NCBI GenBank assembly: GCA_022376925.1
Contig: JAIOJX010000032.1
Coordinates: 99,564,794 to 99,628,793 of the forward strand
Reading direction: 5' to 3'
Length of the DNA stretch: 64,000 bases
DNA from: Tragulus kanchil
Lineage: Eukaryota; Chordata; Mammalia; Artiodactyla; Tragulidae
Shown: positions 1 through 9,782 of the stretch, one piece after another
Layout of the letters: each line of letters opens with the position of its first letter
Numbering within the stretch: the stretch's first letter is position 1
The notes under the pieces: model-generated
What the model saw: only the letters and a program-made list of their open reading frames with translations
Told to the model about the DNA's origin: nothing
Databases searched by the model: none
Translations under genes and position numbers: made by a program

Positions 1-50
1 AATTCTCCAGGCAAGAATACTGGAGTGGGTTGCCATTTCCTTCTCCAGGA
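1..50 (-). mobile_element. Bov-tA SINE, 3' fragment (antisense)
   Basis: The first 50 bases match the middle of an antisense Bov-tA SINE (the stretch reading ggcaagaatactggagtggg). The window edge cuts the rest. Bov-tA is a tRNA-Glu-derived, non-autonomous retroposon of pecoran ruminants, mobilised by BovB. Confidence 0.8.
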
Positions 51-140
51 GGCTCAGAGAAATTAAGCAGTTTGGTGAAGGTCACACAGTATCAGTGTTG
101 CAGTCAGAATTATCTGTGGTCCGAACACTGGCAGTATCTC
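47..140 (+). repeat. MIR fragment
   Basis: The order 'ggctcagagaaattaagcag', then 'ggtgaaggtcacacag', then a degenerate tail follows the MIR SINE consensus (gaggctcagagaggttaagtaa, ccaaggtcacacag). It is an old mammalian tRNA-derived SINE relic, identified from memory. Confidence 0.55.
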
Positions 141-966
141 CTGGCAGTGTGTTAGAAAAGTAAGCCCCCACCCCAGACATTCAGGATCTGAATTTCAACA
201 AAATTACCAGATGATGTTGTGTAAATATCAAAGTTTAAAATGCACTGATCTTGAAAATGGGAAAAATTAGGTTCGCTGGGTGGAGAAATGTTCAAGTCCT
301 GGCTGTACTGCCTACTGTGAATGGCAAAATGATATTGCTAAGCCTTGATTTCCATATCTGCATTAAGGGAAGAATAAAAGGCTACAAAGGTGGGAACTGT
401 AAGGGTCCAAGGAGATTGCGCCTGCAAAACCTGGCCTTTCTAACAGTGCAGGGTTAATATTAGCATCCAGGATTCCCTTCTCTGAACCTTAGCTGATAAA
501 ATGCAAAAGGAAGGATTAGATTAAAGGATCTCTCTCTAATTTTGTAGGCTTGTGGATCCTGGGAACCTTGGGTGGAAATACCATTAGGCTCCCTAGGCTG
601 TAAATATGTTACTCTGTGGTTTTCCTTCCACACACAGTGTTTGTATCAAGCTGCAGACAAAGCATTTTGCCCCCTCACTTTCTTCCCAGTGTTCCACACT
701 AGGGAACTCTGACTGCCCTTGTTCCCAGCTCTGACTCCTGCTCTCCCATTTTTCTGCAAAAGATTTCAGGAAGAAGTGCATGTTGATTTGCTGTATGGCT
801 TCTTGATTAGATGGCAGATTTGTAACCAGGGTGGATGTGACAATCAGGCAGGCTTTGATTAGACCTTTCTTATATGTAAATCCAGGTGGATAGGATAAGT
901 GGCATTAGGCTGGAGCTGGCAACAAAGGTAGGAAGGAATCCCAGGTGACTGGAATTAAAGAACTGT
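141..966. other. Single-copy sequence, nothing recognised
   Basis: I see no recognised repeat, exon or RNA gene. Reading frames of 62-68 codons occur (251-457 plus, 593-781 minus) but show no recognisable protein. Bases 865-966 are partly echoed, in shortened and altered form, at 1944-1998 just before the right copy of the first duplication. Confidence 0.5.
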
Positions 967-1199
967 CTGAGCTGGATGTTGGTGCGAATGATGTGAATTT
1001 CAAAGAGCCCGGGATAAACACTCACTTTAAAAAAAGGTAATTTATGCAGGAAGTCGTTGGAGAAGCCAGTTCTCTCATCCCAGAGAGTTTATAGAAGCCA
1101 GCAAAAAATGGTTAAGCACTGGAATGTAAACACTGGTAATTGGTAATTAATGGGCACACTTCCGAGGAAGGCATATGCCAAATTAAATTGATTGCTTGA

Positions 1200-1290
1200 A
1201 TCATTCACCGATTCATTAAATACAATACATGTTTTTTGAGCTCCCATTGCATGCAGGCACTCTGCTAGGTACTGGAGACTCAGATAATAG
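1200..1290 (+). repeat. Old MIR/L2-like interspersed repeat
   Basis: The run from 'attcattaaatacaatacat' to 'gcaggcactctgctaggtac' resembles the common mammalian motif 'caaatatttattgagcacct ... ccaggcactgttctagg'. The family assignment is uncertain. The duplicate copy is at 2232-2322. Confidence 0.35.
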
Positions 1291-1552
1291 GGTTAGAGTC
1301 AGCTTGTCAATGATGAGGATGGAGTGTGGCTTTAACAAGTAATTAGCCGTGATCTTCCTTCATTCCTTCAATTCTTGCTCTGGGTGGAACACAAGAAAAG
1401 GCTGAAGGATAAATGGGGAGGAAAACAGATCAAATCTCTGTCTTTGCACAGTTCATATTCTGACACTGCTCTAGCCTCGGTGCCTCAGACCATAAACACC
1501 TAGAAAGCATGCAGTGAGTTTCAAGAAAATATCTGCAAGCGACTCTATGAAT

Positions 1553-1755
1553 ATGTGCTTAGTTGTGTCCGATTCTGTGTGACCCCATGGACTGTCCATG
1601 GGCTCTTCTGTCCATGAGATTCTCCAGGCAAGGATACTGGAGTGGGTTGCCATTTCCACCTCTAGGGGATCTTCCCAACACAGGGATGGAACCCATGTTT
1701 CCTGTGTCTCCTACATTGCAGATGGATTCTTTACCCCAGTGCCACCTGGTGAGCC
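1553..1755 (-). mobile_element. Bov-tA SINE (antisense)
   Basis: Full-length, about 200 bp. It reads in antisense: 'gtgaccccatggactg', 'caaggatactggagtggg', 'ggatcttcccaacacaggga', ending 'ccacctggtgagcc', the reverse of the tRNA-Glu-like head. A 7-bp direct repeat 'tatgaat' flanks it (1546-1552 and 1765-1771) and may be the target-site duplication. Fortuitous frames on both strands here are not genes. Confidence 0.9.
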
Positions 1756-2584
1756 TACAGGTATTATGAATTGAGACAGAAATAAAAGTGTAATTAAGTT
1801 GTCTTATGTGCTAAGGATGCAGAGTACCCTGAAAAGACAAAACAGAGTGACTTAACCTGATGGGGCATCCAGAGAAGTCTTTCTCAAAGAAATGACACTT
1901 AAAATGACAGCTGAAGGTGAACAACAGTTAGATGTTAAATTTTAAGATTGTCTTATGTGTAAATCCAGGTGGAAGGAATCCCGGGGGTTGAAAAGAAGCT
2001 GAGCTGGATGTTGGTGCGAATGATGTGAATTTCAAAGAGCCCGGGATAAACACTCACTTTAAAAAAAGGTAATTTATGCAGGAAGTCGTTGGAGAAGCCA
2101 GTTCTCTCATCCCAGAGAGTTTATAGAAGCCAGCAAAAAATGGTTAAGCACTGGAATGTAAACACTGGTAATTGGTAATTAATGGGCACACTTCCGAGGA
2201 AGGCATATGCCAAATTAAATTGATTGCTTGAATCATTCACCGATTCATTAAATACAATACATGTTTTTTGAGCTCCCATTGCATGCAGGCACTCTGCTAG
2301 GTACTGGAGACTCAGATAATAGGGTTAGAGTCAGCTTGTCAATGATGAGGATGGAGTGTGGCTTTAACAAGTAATTAGCCGTGATCTTCCTTCATTCCTT
2401 CAATTCTTGCTCTGGGTGGAACACAAGAAAAGGCTGAAGGATAAATGGGGAGGAAAACAGATCAAATCTCTGTCTTTGCACAGTTCATATTCTGACACTG
2501 CTCTAGCCTCGGTGCCTCAGACCATAAACACCTAGAAAGCATGCAGTGAGTTTCAAGAAAATATCTGCAAGCGACTCTATGAAT

Positions 2585-2787
2585 ATGTGCTTAGTTGTGT
2601 CCGATTCTGTGTGACCCCATGGACTGTCCATGGGCTCTTCTGTCCATGAGATTCTCCAGGCAAGGATACTGGAGTGGGTTGCCATTTCCACCTCTAGGGG
2701 ATCTTCCCAACACAGGGATGGAACCCATGTTTCCTGTGTCTCCTACATTGCAGATGGATTCTTTACCCCAGTGCCACCTGGTGAGCC
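2585..2787 (-). mobile_element. Bov-tA SINE, duplicate of 1553-1755
   Basis: Same sequence at an offset of 1032. It lies inside the right copy of duplication 1, so it is not an independent insertion. Confidence 0.9.
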
Positions 2788-3433
2788 TACAGGTATTATG
2801 AATTGAGACAGAAATAAAAGTGTAATTAAGTTGTCTTATGTGCTAAGGATGCAGAGTACCCTGAAAAGACAAAACAGAGTGACTTAACCTGATGGGGCAT
2901 CCAGAGAAGTCTTTCTCAAAGAAATGACACTTAAAATGACAGCTGAAGGTGAACAACAGTTAGATGTAAGTATAGGGGACGGCTGGCCCTGGTTGGTGTG
3001 GACAGCCCACGTGACGGCAGAGGGGATCTAGCGTGCTTCCACTGAAGTGCTTGGACACCCACAGTGGGGCAGGTCGGGTTAAGTAGAGAGGGATGGGGAA
3101 CAAGATGAAGTCAGGGAGAGGCAGGAACCAGATGATATCTAGGGTTTTAAGTCATGTTTAGAATTTGGGAATCAATGTGGAGCTTCCTATCAGGAACTCT
3201 GTGTGGTGAGACACACAATGGGCTTTCAGAAAAATGTTGAATGATGTATGTATCCTTTGGAATTCTCCGGTGAGAGACTATGTCTCCCAACAGTATCATT
3301 AGTATAAGCCAAAGGCAGGAAATAAGAACCTGTTAAAGTGCAACTATTCAACTCAGATTGGAACTTGAACCCGCTAGGTTTTTTGTTGTTTTTTTTGTTT
3401 TGTTTTGTTTTGCCTTTTGTTTTGCTGTGGACC

Positions 3434-3600
3434 ATTGTTTAAGTCTTCATTGAATTTGTTCCAATATTGCTTCTGTGTTATGTTTTGGTTTGGTTTTTGA
3501 CCAAGAGGCATGCAGGTCTTAGCTCTCTGACCAGGTTCACACCTGCACCCCCTGCATTGGAAGGTGAAGTCTTAACCACTGGACTGCCAAGGAAGTCCCC
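3434..3600 (-). mobile_element. CHR-type tRNA SINE (antisense)
   Basis: Antisense form of the artiodactyl SINE that starts 'gggacttcc...': here 'ggtcttagctctctgaccag', 'ccctgcattggaaggtgaag', 'cttaaccactggactgcc', 'aaggaagtcccc'. The side away from the tRNA-like head holds the familiar 'gaatttgttccaatattgct' tail. A T/G-rich run (3380-3425) lies upstream. Confidence 0.85.
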
Positions 3601-3798
3601 AAACACATGGTATTTAACTGAGAGCCCACATCTGGTTTCATGACTTAATGAAGCTTAGGTTCTTTTCCCATGGAATTCTTTCTGGGATGAGACAAAGTGA
3701 TAAGTAAGAAATAAATTTAAAGAGAAACACACTTCACAGAGCGTGGGCTGTCTCAGAAGGTGAGAGCAGCCCCAGGGTATGGGGTTGTTAGTTTTTAT

Positions 3799-3930
3799 GT
3801 TGTTGTTGTTCAGTCACTAAGTCATGTCTGACTCTTTACGAACCCATAGATTGCAGGTCACCAGGCTTCCTTGTCCTTCACTGTCTCCAAGAGTTTGCTC
3901 AAATTCATAGCCATTGAGTCAGTCATGAGG
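3799..3930 (-). mobile_element. ART2A/BovB 3'-end fragment (antisense)
   Basis: Starts 'tgttgttgttcagtcactaa', then 'ccaggcttccttgtccttca' and 'gagtttgctcaaattcatag' up to 'ccattgagtcagt'. This is the known 3' end of BovB/ART2A read in reverse. The internal region is missing, so it is a short truncated piece. Confidence 0.8.
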
Positions 3931-4549
3931 AAATTAACTCATCTGCCATCTTGATCTATTTTGTTCTAATCAATTCATGTCATGTCCTCGGGTGGTATTG
4001 TTATTTTAAAGGTTGTGCCCTGTTCCCTCCCCGCCCTGTTTCAAAAGATCATAGAAGTTCTTGCATGGAAACAAACAGCAAACAAGGCATCACATTTGGA
4101 TTCAGAAAACCTGTTGGTGTGGCCCCGTGACGGCAGAGGGGATCTAGCGTGCTTCCACTGAAGTGCTTGGACACCCACAGTGGGGCAGGTCGGGTTAAGT
4201 AGAGAGGGATGGGGAACAAGATGAAGTCAGGGAGAGGCAGGAACCAGATGATATCTAGGGTTTTAAGTCATGTTTAGAATTTGGGAATCAATGTGGAGCT
4301 TCCTATCAGGAACTCTGTGTGGTGAGACACACAATGGGCTTTCAGAAAAATGTTGAATGATGTATGTATCCTTTGGAATTCTCCGGTGAGAGACTATGTC
4401 TCCCAACAGTATCATTAGTATAAGCCAAAGGCAGGAAATAAGAACCTGTTAAAGTGCAACTATTCAACTCAGATTGGAACTTGAACCCGCTAGGTTTTTT
4501 GTTGTTTTTTTTGTTTTGTTTTGTTTTGCCTTTTGTTTTGCTGTGGACC

Positions 4550-4716
4550 ATTGTTTAAGTCTTCATTGAATTTGTTCCAATATTGCTTCTGTGTTATGTT
4601 TTGGTTTGGTTTTTGACCAAGAGGCATGCAGGTCTTAGCTCTCTGACCAGGTTCACACCTGCACCCCCTGCATTGGAAGGTGAAGTCTTAACCACTGGAC
4701 TGCCAAGGAAGTCCCC
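4550..4716 (-). mobile_element. CHR-type tRNA SINE, duplicate of 3434-3600
   Basis: Identical arrangement at an offset of 1116 inside the right copy of duplication 2. Confidence 0.85.
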
Positions 4717-4914
4717 AAACACATGGTATTTAACTGAGAGCCCACATCTGGTTTCATGACTTAATGAAGCTTAGGTTCTTTTCCCATGGAATTCTTTCTG
4801 GGATGAGACAAAGTGATAAGTAAGAAATAAATTTAAAGAGAAACACACTTCACAGAGCGTGGGCTGTCTCAGAAGGTGAGAGCAGCCCCAGGGTATGGGG
4901 TTGTTAGTTTTTAT

Positions 4915-5046
4915 GTTGTTGTTGTTCAGTCACTAAGTCATGTCTGACTCTTTACGAACCCATAGATTGCAGGTCACCAGGCTTCCTTGTCCTTCACTGT
5001 CTCCAAGAGTTTGCTCAAATTCATAGCCATTGAGTCAGTCATGAGG
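4915..5046 (-). mobile_element. ART2A/BovB fragment, duplicate of 3799-3930
   Basis: Same fragment at an offset of 1116 in the right copy of duplication 2. Confidence 0.8.
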
Positions 5047-5232
5047 AAATTAACTCATCTGCCATCTTGATCTATTTTGTTCTAATCAATTCATGTCATG
5101 TCCTCGGGTGGTATTGTTATTTTAAAGGTTGTGCCCTGTTCCCTCCCCGCCCTGTTTCAAAAAGATCATAGAAGTTCTTGCATGGAAAAACAAACAGCAA
5201 ACAAGGCATCACATTTGGATTCAGAAAAACCT

Positions 5233-6770
5233 TTATTTGAATCACTGAATTGCCACTCAGTCATTTTGTCTGTGACCCTGTATCAAGCACTGAATGTCTC
5301 TAAGTCCCAAAGAGACAGGAGGTCTAAGTGAATCTGTGTGGGAAGGGCTTTGTCTCGTTCTTATGTGCTCACTTTCCTTTCTGTAGTTTGGCTCCATATT
5401 AAACTGGACTTAGTACCACACCAGGGTTACATTGAGATACTTGGGGATAAGATCCTGAAAACTTGGCGTCTTTCTAAAATTACAGTCCAGTCCTAAAGTA
5501 TTCATTTGGAATGCACTTTAATGAAAGTAGAGAGAAACTTATTTTTTTAATTAGCAAATAAATTCAAAATAATGCATTTGGACTACTTGGAAATGTGTTA
5601 GAATCGCAGTTTTTCCCAACACCCAAACTTCTGGGGTTTAAAATTAAGAGAGTAAATTAAAATACTAGGTAAATAGTGTAATGCTATGGATTTCTCAGTT
5701 ACTGAATTCTAACTGACTCTCTGGTTGCAGACTTCAGGTGACCCCAACCTAGCTGGCTGGTCTGGAGTGGGTGGAAGCTTCTGGGGACATTTGCAGCTGC
5801 AGAGGTTTGCTTTTATATGCAGCTCACAAGAATACTCTATGATATAGGGGATCATTGGTAAATTCTGCTTTTTTATTTTCATACAAAGGGAGCTTTCTTC
5901 AGGAAAGCAGACTGGCAAGACTTACCTGGATTTCTGTCTGCCTTTTATCTTCTGATCACTGAATCCCTCTTTTTTTATGGGAGTCTACTCCTTAAAGTTT
6001 ACAATATAAATGCTTCTCATGGCTAGACACACATCTAAGCTTGACAGTCCAAACACCACTTTTTCCCTAACCAGATTGATTGGTTCAAGGATAGGTCAGT
6101 TACAGAAGCTCAGACTTTTAATTTTTCTGGAACCTGTAGGAAAGCAATACTCTGCTCTTTAAGATGCCTAGTTACAAAGACAGTGTCAACCGATAGCTGT
6201 TATCTTTGCTACCACATTCAGACAAGTCAGTCCAAGAAATGAGCAGAGCAGAGGATGCGCAGAACCGTTGTTGGAAATCTGAGTGATGCACTTTAAACCC
6301 TTCTGAAGTTGGTACCTGTGCCACACGACCGGCCAATAAAGCTGAGAGATGAGGAGTTAAGGCAAGGAATATGACTATTGGAAAAGGCAACTGACTGAGA
6401 AGATGGCAAACTAATGTCTCAAAATAACCATCCTGCAGGGGTCTGGGTGCCAGGTTCTTTTACAGAACAGAGATGGGGAGGAATTGAGGAAGTAAAGACC
6501 ATTATCTTGCAAAAATGTCCTAGAATGGCCAGCCTCAGGGAGGGGATGTGTTGATCTCTTCAGGCAAAGGCCCAGGATTCCCCGAGGCAGGCATTATGTA
6601 TGATTGTAATACTGAAAGTAATGAAACACAAGTGTTAAAGTCAAAGAAACAGATTCATCATGAAGTCAGAATTGACTATTCTTCCCAACGAGCAATAAAG
6701 CTAATTGCTCTCCTGAACTTCCCAGTCAAATGCCCCAATAAACATTTCTTCTACATATATGCTTTTTTAT
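5233..6770. other. Single-copy sequence, nothing recognised
   Basis: AT-leaning sequence with no repeat family I can name and no convincing exon. Open frames of 69-78 codons (5709-5918 minus, 6172-6390 minus, 6548-6784 plus) look fortuitous: no known domain, and no sign of splicing or a promoter. Confidence 0.5.
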
Positions 6771-6970
6771 GTGCATGTGCTTAGTCACTCAATCATGCCC
6801 AATTCTTTGCAACCACATAGACTACAGCCCTCTCCATGGGGATTCACCAGGCAAGAATTCTGGAGTAGGTTGCCATGCTCTCTTCCAGGAGATCTTCCAA
6901 ACCTAGGAATCAAGCCAGGTCTCCTGCAATGAAGGCAAATTCTTTATCATCTGAGCTATCAGGGAAGCCC
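6771..6970 (-). mobile_element. Bov-tA SINE (antisense)
   Basis: About 200 bp: 'gtgcttagtcactcaatcat', 'aagaattctggagtaggttg', 'ccaggagatcttccaaacct', ending 'gctatcagggaagccc'. Flanks 'atgctttttta' (left) and 'atggttttta' (right) may be a decayed target-site duplication. Not duplicated in this window. Confidence 0.88.
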
Positions 6971-6971
6971 A

Positions 6972-7120
6972 TGGTTTTTATAGCTATATTGAATAATAAT
7001 TGCCACACTATAATCTGCACATATTTTACATGTACAATTTGATAAAGTTTGACATTGCATACACTCAGGAAGCTACTCCACAATCACAATGATAAACATC
7101 CATGTGTACCTGTTGCATCC
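6972..7120 (-). mobile_element. Old L1 fragment (antisense)
   Basis: 'tgtacaatttgataaagttt ... caatcacaatgataaacatc' resembles an antisense L1M segment (tacaatttgataagttttga ... atcaagataatgaacatatcc). Together with the L1-like sequence at 8335-8464 it may be the host element split by the LTR at 7194, though the two pieces are in opposite orientation. Confidence 0.45.
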
Positions 7121-7193
7121 ATGGTTCATAGCAGCATTAAGAGTGCATAAATACAATGTGGTATAAACTGTCGACTAAAAAATGATGAACGAC

Positions 7194-7996
7194 TTGAGAG
7201 CTGTGGGTTAAGTTTTTTCCGGGGCACAATTAGGACTGTAGCCCAGGAGACAACACCTCAGATACAGGTGGGGGAAGATCAATATATATGGTTTTGTAAA
7301 AGGGGACATATAATATGAAATAACTTACTTAGATTTATCTGTGATTGTAAGTTCATTATCTAAAAGTGATACAGTTGTTAAACTGTGTTACTCTACTCCC
7401 TGTCAGTATTGGTTATTCCCTGTTAGTCTTTACTGAATGTAACCTGTACTGGTGAAGGAAGAAAGAAGCTGGCTGCCCTGACTGAACTGACTCCATCTTG
7501 AGGAAGAGGACTCCATGTTACACTTTCAGTGAACTCTGGACAGTGTTTGGACTGGGTAGCCATGGAGATGAAAAATTAACCGTCAGCTAGGCCTCCGGGG
7601 CTGGTGAGAACCTGACCAGGAAGACCTCATACCCAAGCCTCCCCTTGGCCATGAAAATGAAATATCTGTCACAAGATAAATTGCCATTTGTGATTTTAGT
7701 TAATTTACGTTATAGACAGGCTAAGCAATATGCTTAGATGATTTTCAATTGTACTATTGTGATTGTTACCAAATCAATTGTTACCAAATTTTCTTAGCGT
7801 CTCCTAGGCAACCTTAGAAGTTGGGGAGATGGGTTTGTGAACGTAGGCTTTAGGTATAAATGTGAGTCACTAGTTTTGCTCGGGGTCCTTGGCTAAATGA
7901 AGGCCTTGGACCTACTGGTGTAAAGCCAGTCTAATAAACCTCTTTTTCATCCACCACGAGCAGAGTTGGGTGCTTCACTGAGTGTGCCTCACAACA
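7194..7996 (+). mobile_element. Endogenous retrovirus LTR, probably solitary
   Basis: About 0.8 kb resembling a ruminant ERV LTR. It starts near 'tgagagctgtgggttaag' and ends near 'gtgcctcacaaca'. LTR marks are a TATA box (tataaa, 7855-7860), a polyadenylation signal (aataaa, 7933-7938) 73 bp later, and the U5-like 'ccaccacgagcagagttggg'. I see no primer-binding site or gag, pol or env frame next to it, so it is a solitary, non-coding LTR. Exact ends and family are uncertain. Confidence 0.6.
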
Positions 7997-8334
7997 GTTT
8001 TGATGAAGGGGGAGTTCAGTACCAATAAACAGTCACTTTACAAATGGTTTTTGGTTAGTCACGAGGATCTGATGTCACTCTGAAGGGATTTAGTGCTTTT
8101 TTAAATATGAGGAGGTACAAGGATTGAGACCTAAAGTCTGTTCCTAAAAGCATCCACCTGTCTAAAGACCTGCTCCACCAGATTCCCTGGAGCAGAGTGC
8201 CTCACTCCACCCTGAACTGCCTCAAGGGGTGTTGAAGGTCAGCAGCTCCCAACAGAGCAGGGTTCAATTTCTGAAGAGGCAGTTGGCAAATGCCCTTGTT
8301 GTCCACTCATTGACGATGTAATTGATAAATGCCA
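7997..8334. other. Sequence between LTR and L1 remnant, unassigned
   Basis: Could be retroviral leader or internal debris, or unrelated host DNA. I see no primer-binding-site motif at its start and no open frame of note. The duplicate copy is about 9142-9474. Confidence 0.3.
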
Positions 8335-8464
8335 ATTTGTGGTTGACAAAACATACAATGGAATAGTACACTGCCTTAGAAATGGAATTCAACTGGCACA
8401 GAAGGGCAAATACTATATGATTCTACTCATGTGACATACTTAGGATAATCAGATTCATAGAGAC
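8335..8464 (+). mobile_element. Old L1 3'-end fragment (sense), cut at the junction
   Basis: 'tacaatggaatagtacactg' to 'cttaggataatcagattcat' follows the L1 ORF2 C-terminal/3' UTR consensus. It stops at the duplication junction. The fuller copy is at 9475-9780. Confidence 0.6.
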
Positions 8465-8498
8465 TTTGGGCTTTTTTTTTTTTGAAATGTACAATGGC

Positions 8499-9141
8499 TT
8501 CATTATCTAAAAGTGATACAGTTGTTAAACTGTGTTACTCTACTCCCTGTCAGTATTGGTTATTCCTGTTAGTCTTTACTGAATGTAACCTGTACTGATG
8601 AAGGAAGAAAAAAGCTGGCTGCCCTGACTGAACTGACTCCATCTTGAGAAAGAGGACTCCATCTTACACTTTCAGTGAACTCTGGACTGTGTTTGAAATG
8701 TGTAGCCATGGAGATGAGACATTAACTGTCAACAAGGCCTCCAGGGCTAATGAGAATCTGACCAGGAAGACCTCATACCCAAGCCTTCCCTCAGCAATGA
8801 AAATGAAATATCTGTCACAAGATAAATTGCCATTTGTGATCTTAGTTAATTTACGTTATAGACAGGCTAAGCAATATGCTTAGATGATTTTCAATTGTAC
8901 TATTGTGATTGTTACTAAATCAATTGTTACCAAATTTTCTTAGCGTCTCTAGGCAACCTTATAAGTTGGGGAGATGGGTTTGTGAACGTAGGCTTTAGGT
9001 ATAAATGTGAGTCACTAGTTTTGCTCGGGGTCCTTGGCTAAATGAAGGCCTTGGACCTACTGGTGTAAAGCCAGTCTAATAAACCTCTTTTTCATCCACC
9101 ACGAGCAGAGTTGGGTGCTTCACTGAGTGTGCCTCACAACA
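8499..9141 (+). mobile_element. ERV LTR, second copy lacking its first ~160 bp
   Basis: Begins inside the LTR and runs to the same end, with TATA at 9000-9005 and aataaa at 9078-9083. Its 5' part differs from the copy at 7194-7996 by a cluster of base changes. A 79-codon frame (8644-8883) open here is closed in the other copy and has no retroviral look. Confidence 0.6.
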
Positions 9142-9474
9142 GTTTTGATGAAGGGGAGTTCAGTACCAATAAACAGTCACTTTACAAATGGTTTTGGTTA
9201 GTCACGAGGATCTGATGTCACTCTGAAGGATTTAGTGCTTTTTAAATATGAGGAGGTACAAGGATTGAGACCTAAAGTCTGTTCCTAAAAGCATCCACCT
9301 GTCTAAAGACCTGCTCCACCAGATTCCCTGGAGCAGAGTGCCTCACTCCACCCTGAACTGCCTCAAGGGGTGTTGAAGGTCAGCAGCTCCCAACAGAGCA
9401 GGGTTCAATTTCTGAAGAGGCAGTTGGCAAATGCCCTTGTTGTCCACTCATTGACGATGTAATTGATAAATGCC

Positions 9475-9780
9475 AATTTGTGGTTGACAAAACATACAAT
9501 GGAATAGTACACTGCCTTAGAAATGGAATTCAACTGGCACAGAAGGGCAAATACTATATGATTCTACTCATGTGACATACTTAGGATAATCAGATTCATA
9601 GAGACAGAAAGTAGAATGGTGTTTGCCAAGGCCTAAGGGGATGGGGGAATAGGAAATTGTTGTTTAGTGGTTGTGGAATTTTAGTTTGGAAAAGAAAATA
9701 ATTTTGGAGTTAGATGGTGGTTGTACAACAATGTGAACATACTCAGTGCCACTGAACTATGCACTTTAAAATGGTTGAGA
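9475..9780 (+). mobile_element. Old L1 3' end (sense)
   Basis: Continues past the duplication end with 'gacagaaagtagaatggtg', 'tgtacaacaatgtgaacata' and 'gccactgaactatgcacttt', a typical L1M 3' UTR. The ORF2 frame is not intact. Confidence 0.7.
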
Positions 9781-9782
9781 GT

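Larger units (their letters stand above)
967..2967 (+). repeat. Direct duplication 1 (969 bp; 967-1935 and 1999-2967)
   Basis: Bases 967-1935 recur at 1999-2967 with a constant offset of 1032, so there are no net indels inside. A 63-bp segment (1936-1998) separates them. Each copy carries the same Bov-tA SINE. Probably an unmerged contig overlap rather than a genomic duplication. Confidence 0.93.
2992..5232 (+). repeat. Direct duplication 2 (about 1.12 kb; 2992-4112 and 4113-5232)
   Basis: Abutting copies, offset 1116. Errors cluster at the junction. The left copy's end has shortened A-runs ('caaaagatc' against 'caaaaagatc'; 'ggaaacaaac' against 'ggaaaaacaaac'). The right copy's start lacks bases ('ggccccgtgac' against 'ggacagcccacgtgac'). 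The interior is near identical and carries a CHR-type SINE and an ART2A fragment. Confidence 0.93.
7352..9604 (+). repeat. Direct duplication 3 (about 1.11 kb; 7352-8464 and 8499-9604)
   Basis: Offset about 1145-1147, with a 34-bp unmatched, T-rich filler at 8465-8498. Unlike the other pairs, many substitutions separate the copies, concentrated at about 7440-7700 against 8590-8840, within the LTR. From the LTR TATA box onwards the copies differ only by a few indels. The duplication extends beyond the LTR on the right, so the two LTRs do not bound a provirus. Confidence 0.88.

Noticed and set aside
7194..9141. Two LTRs about 1.15 kb apart as a short provirus.
   Set aside because: The duplicated block continues past the LTR into old L1 sequence, there is no primer-binding site or retroviral frame between them, and the second LTR lacks its start exactly at the duplication junction.
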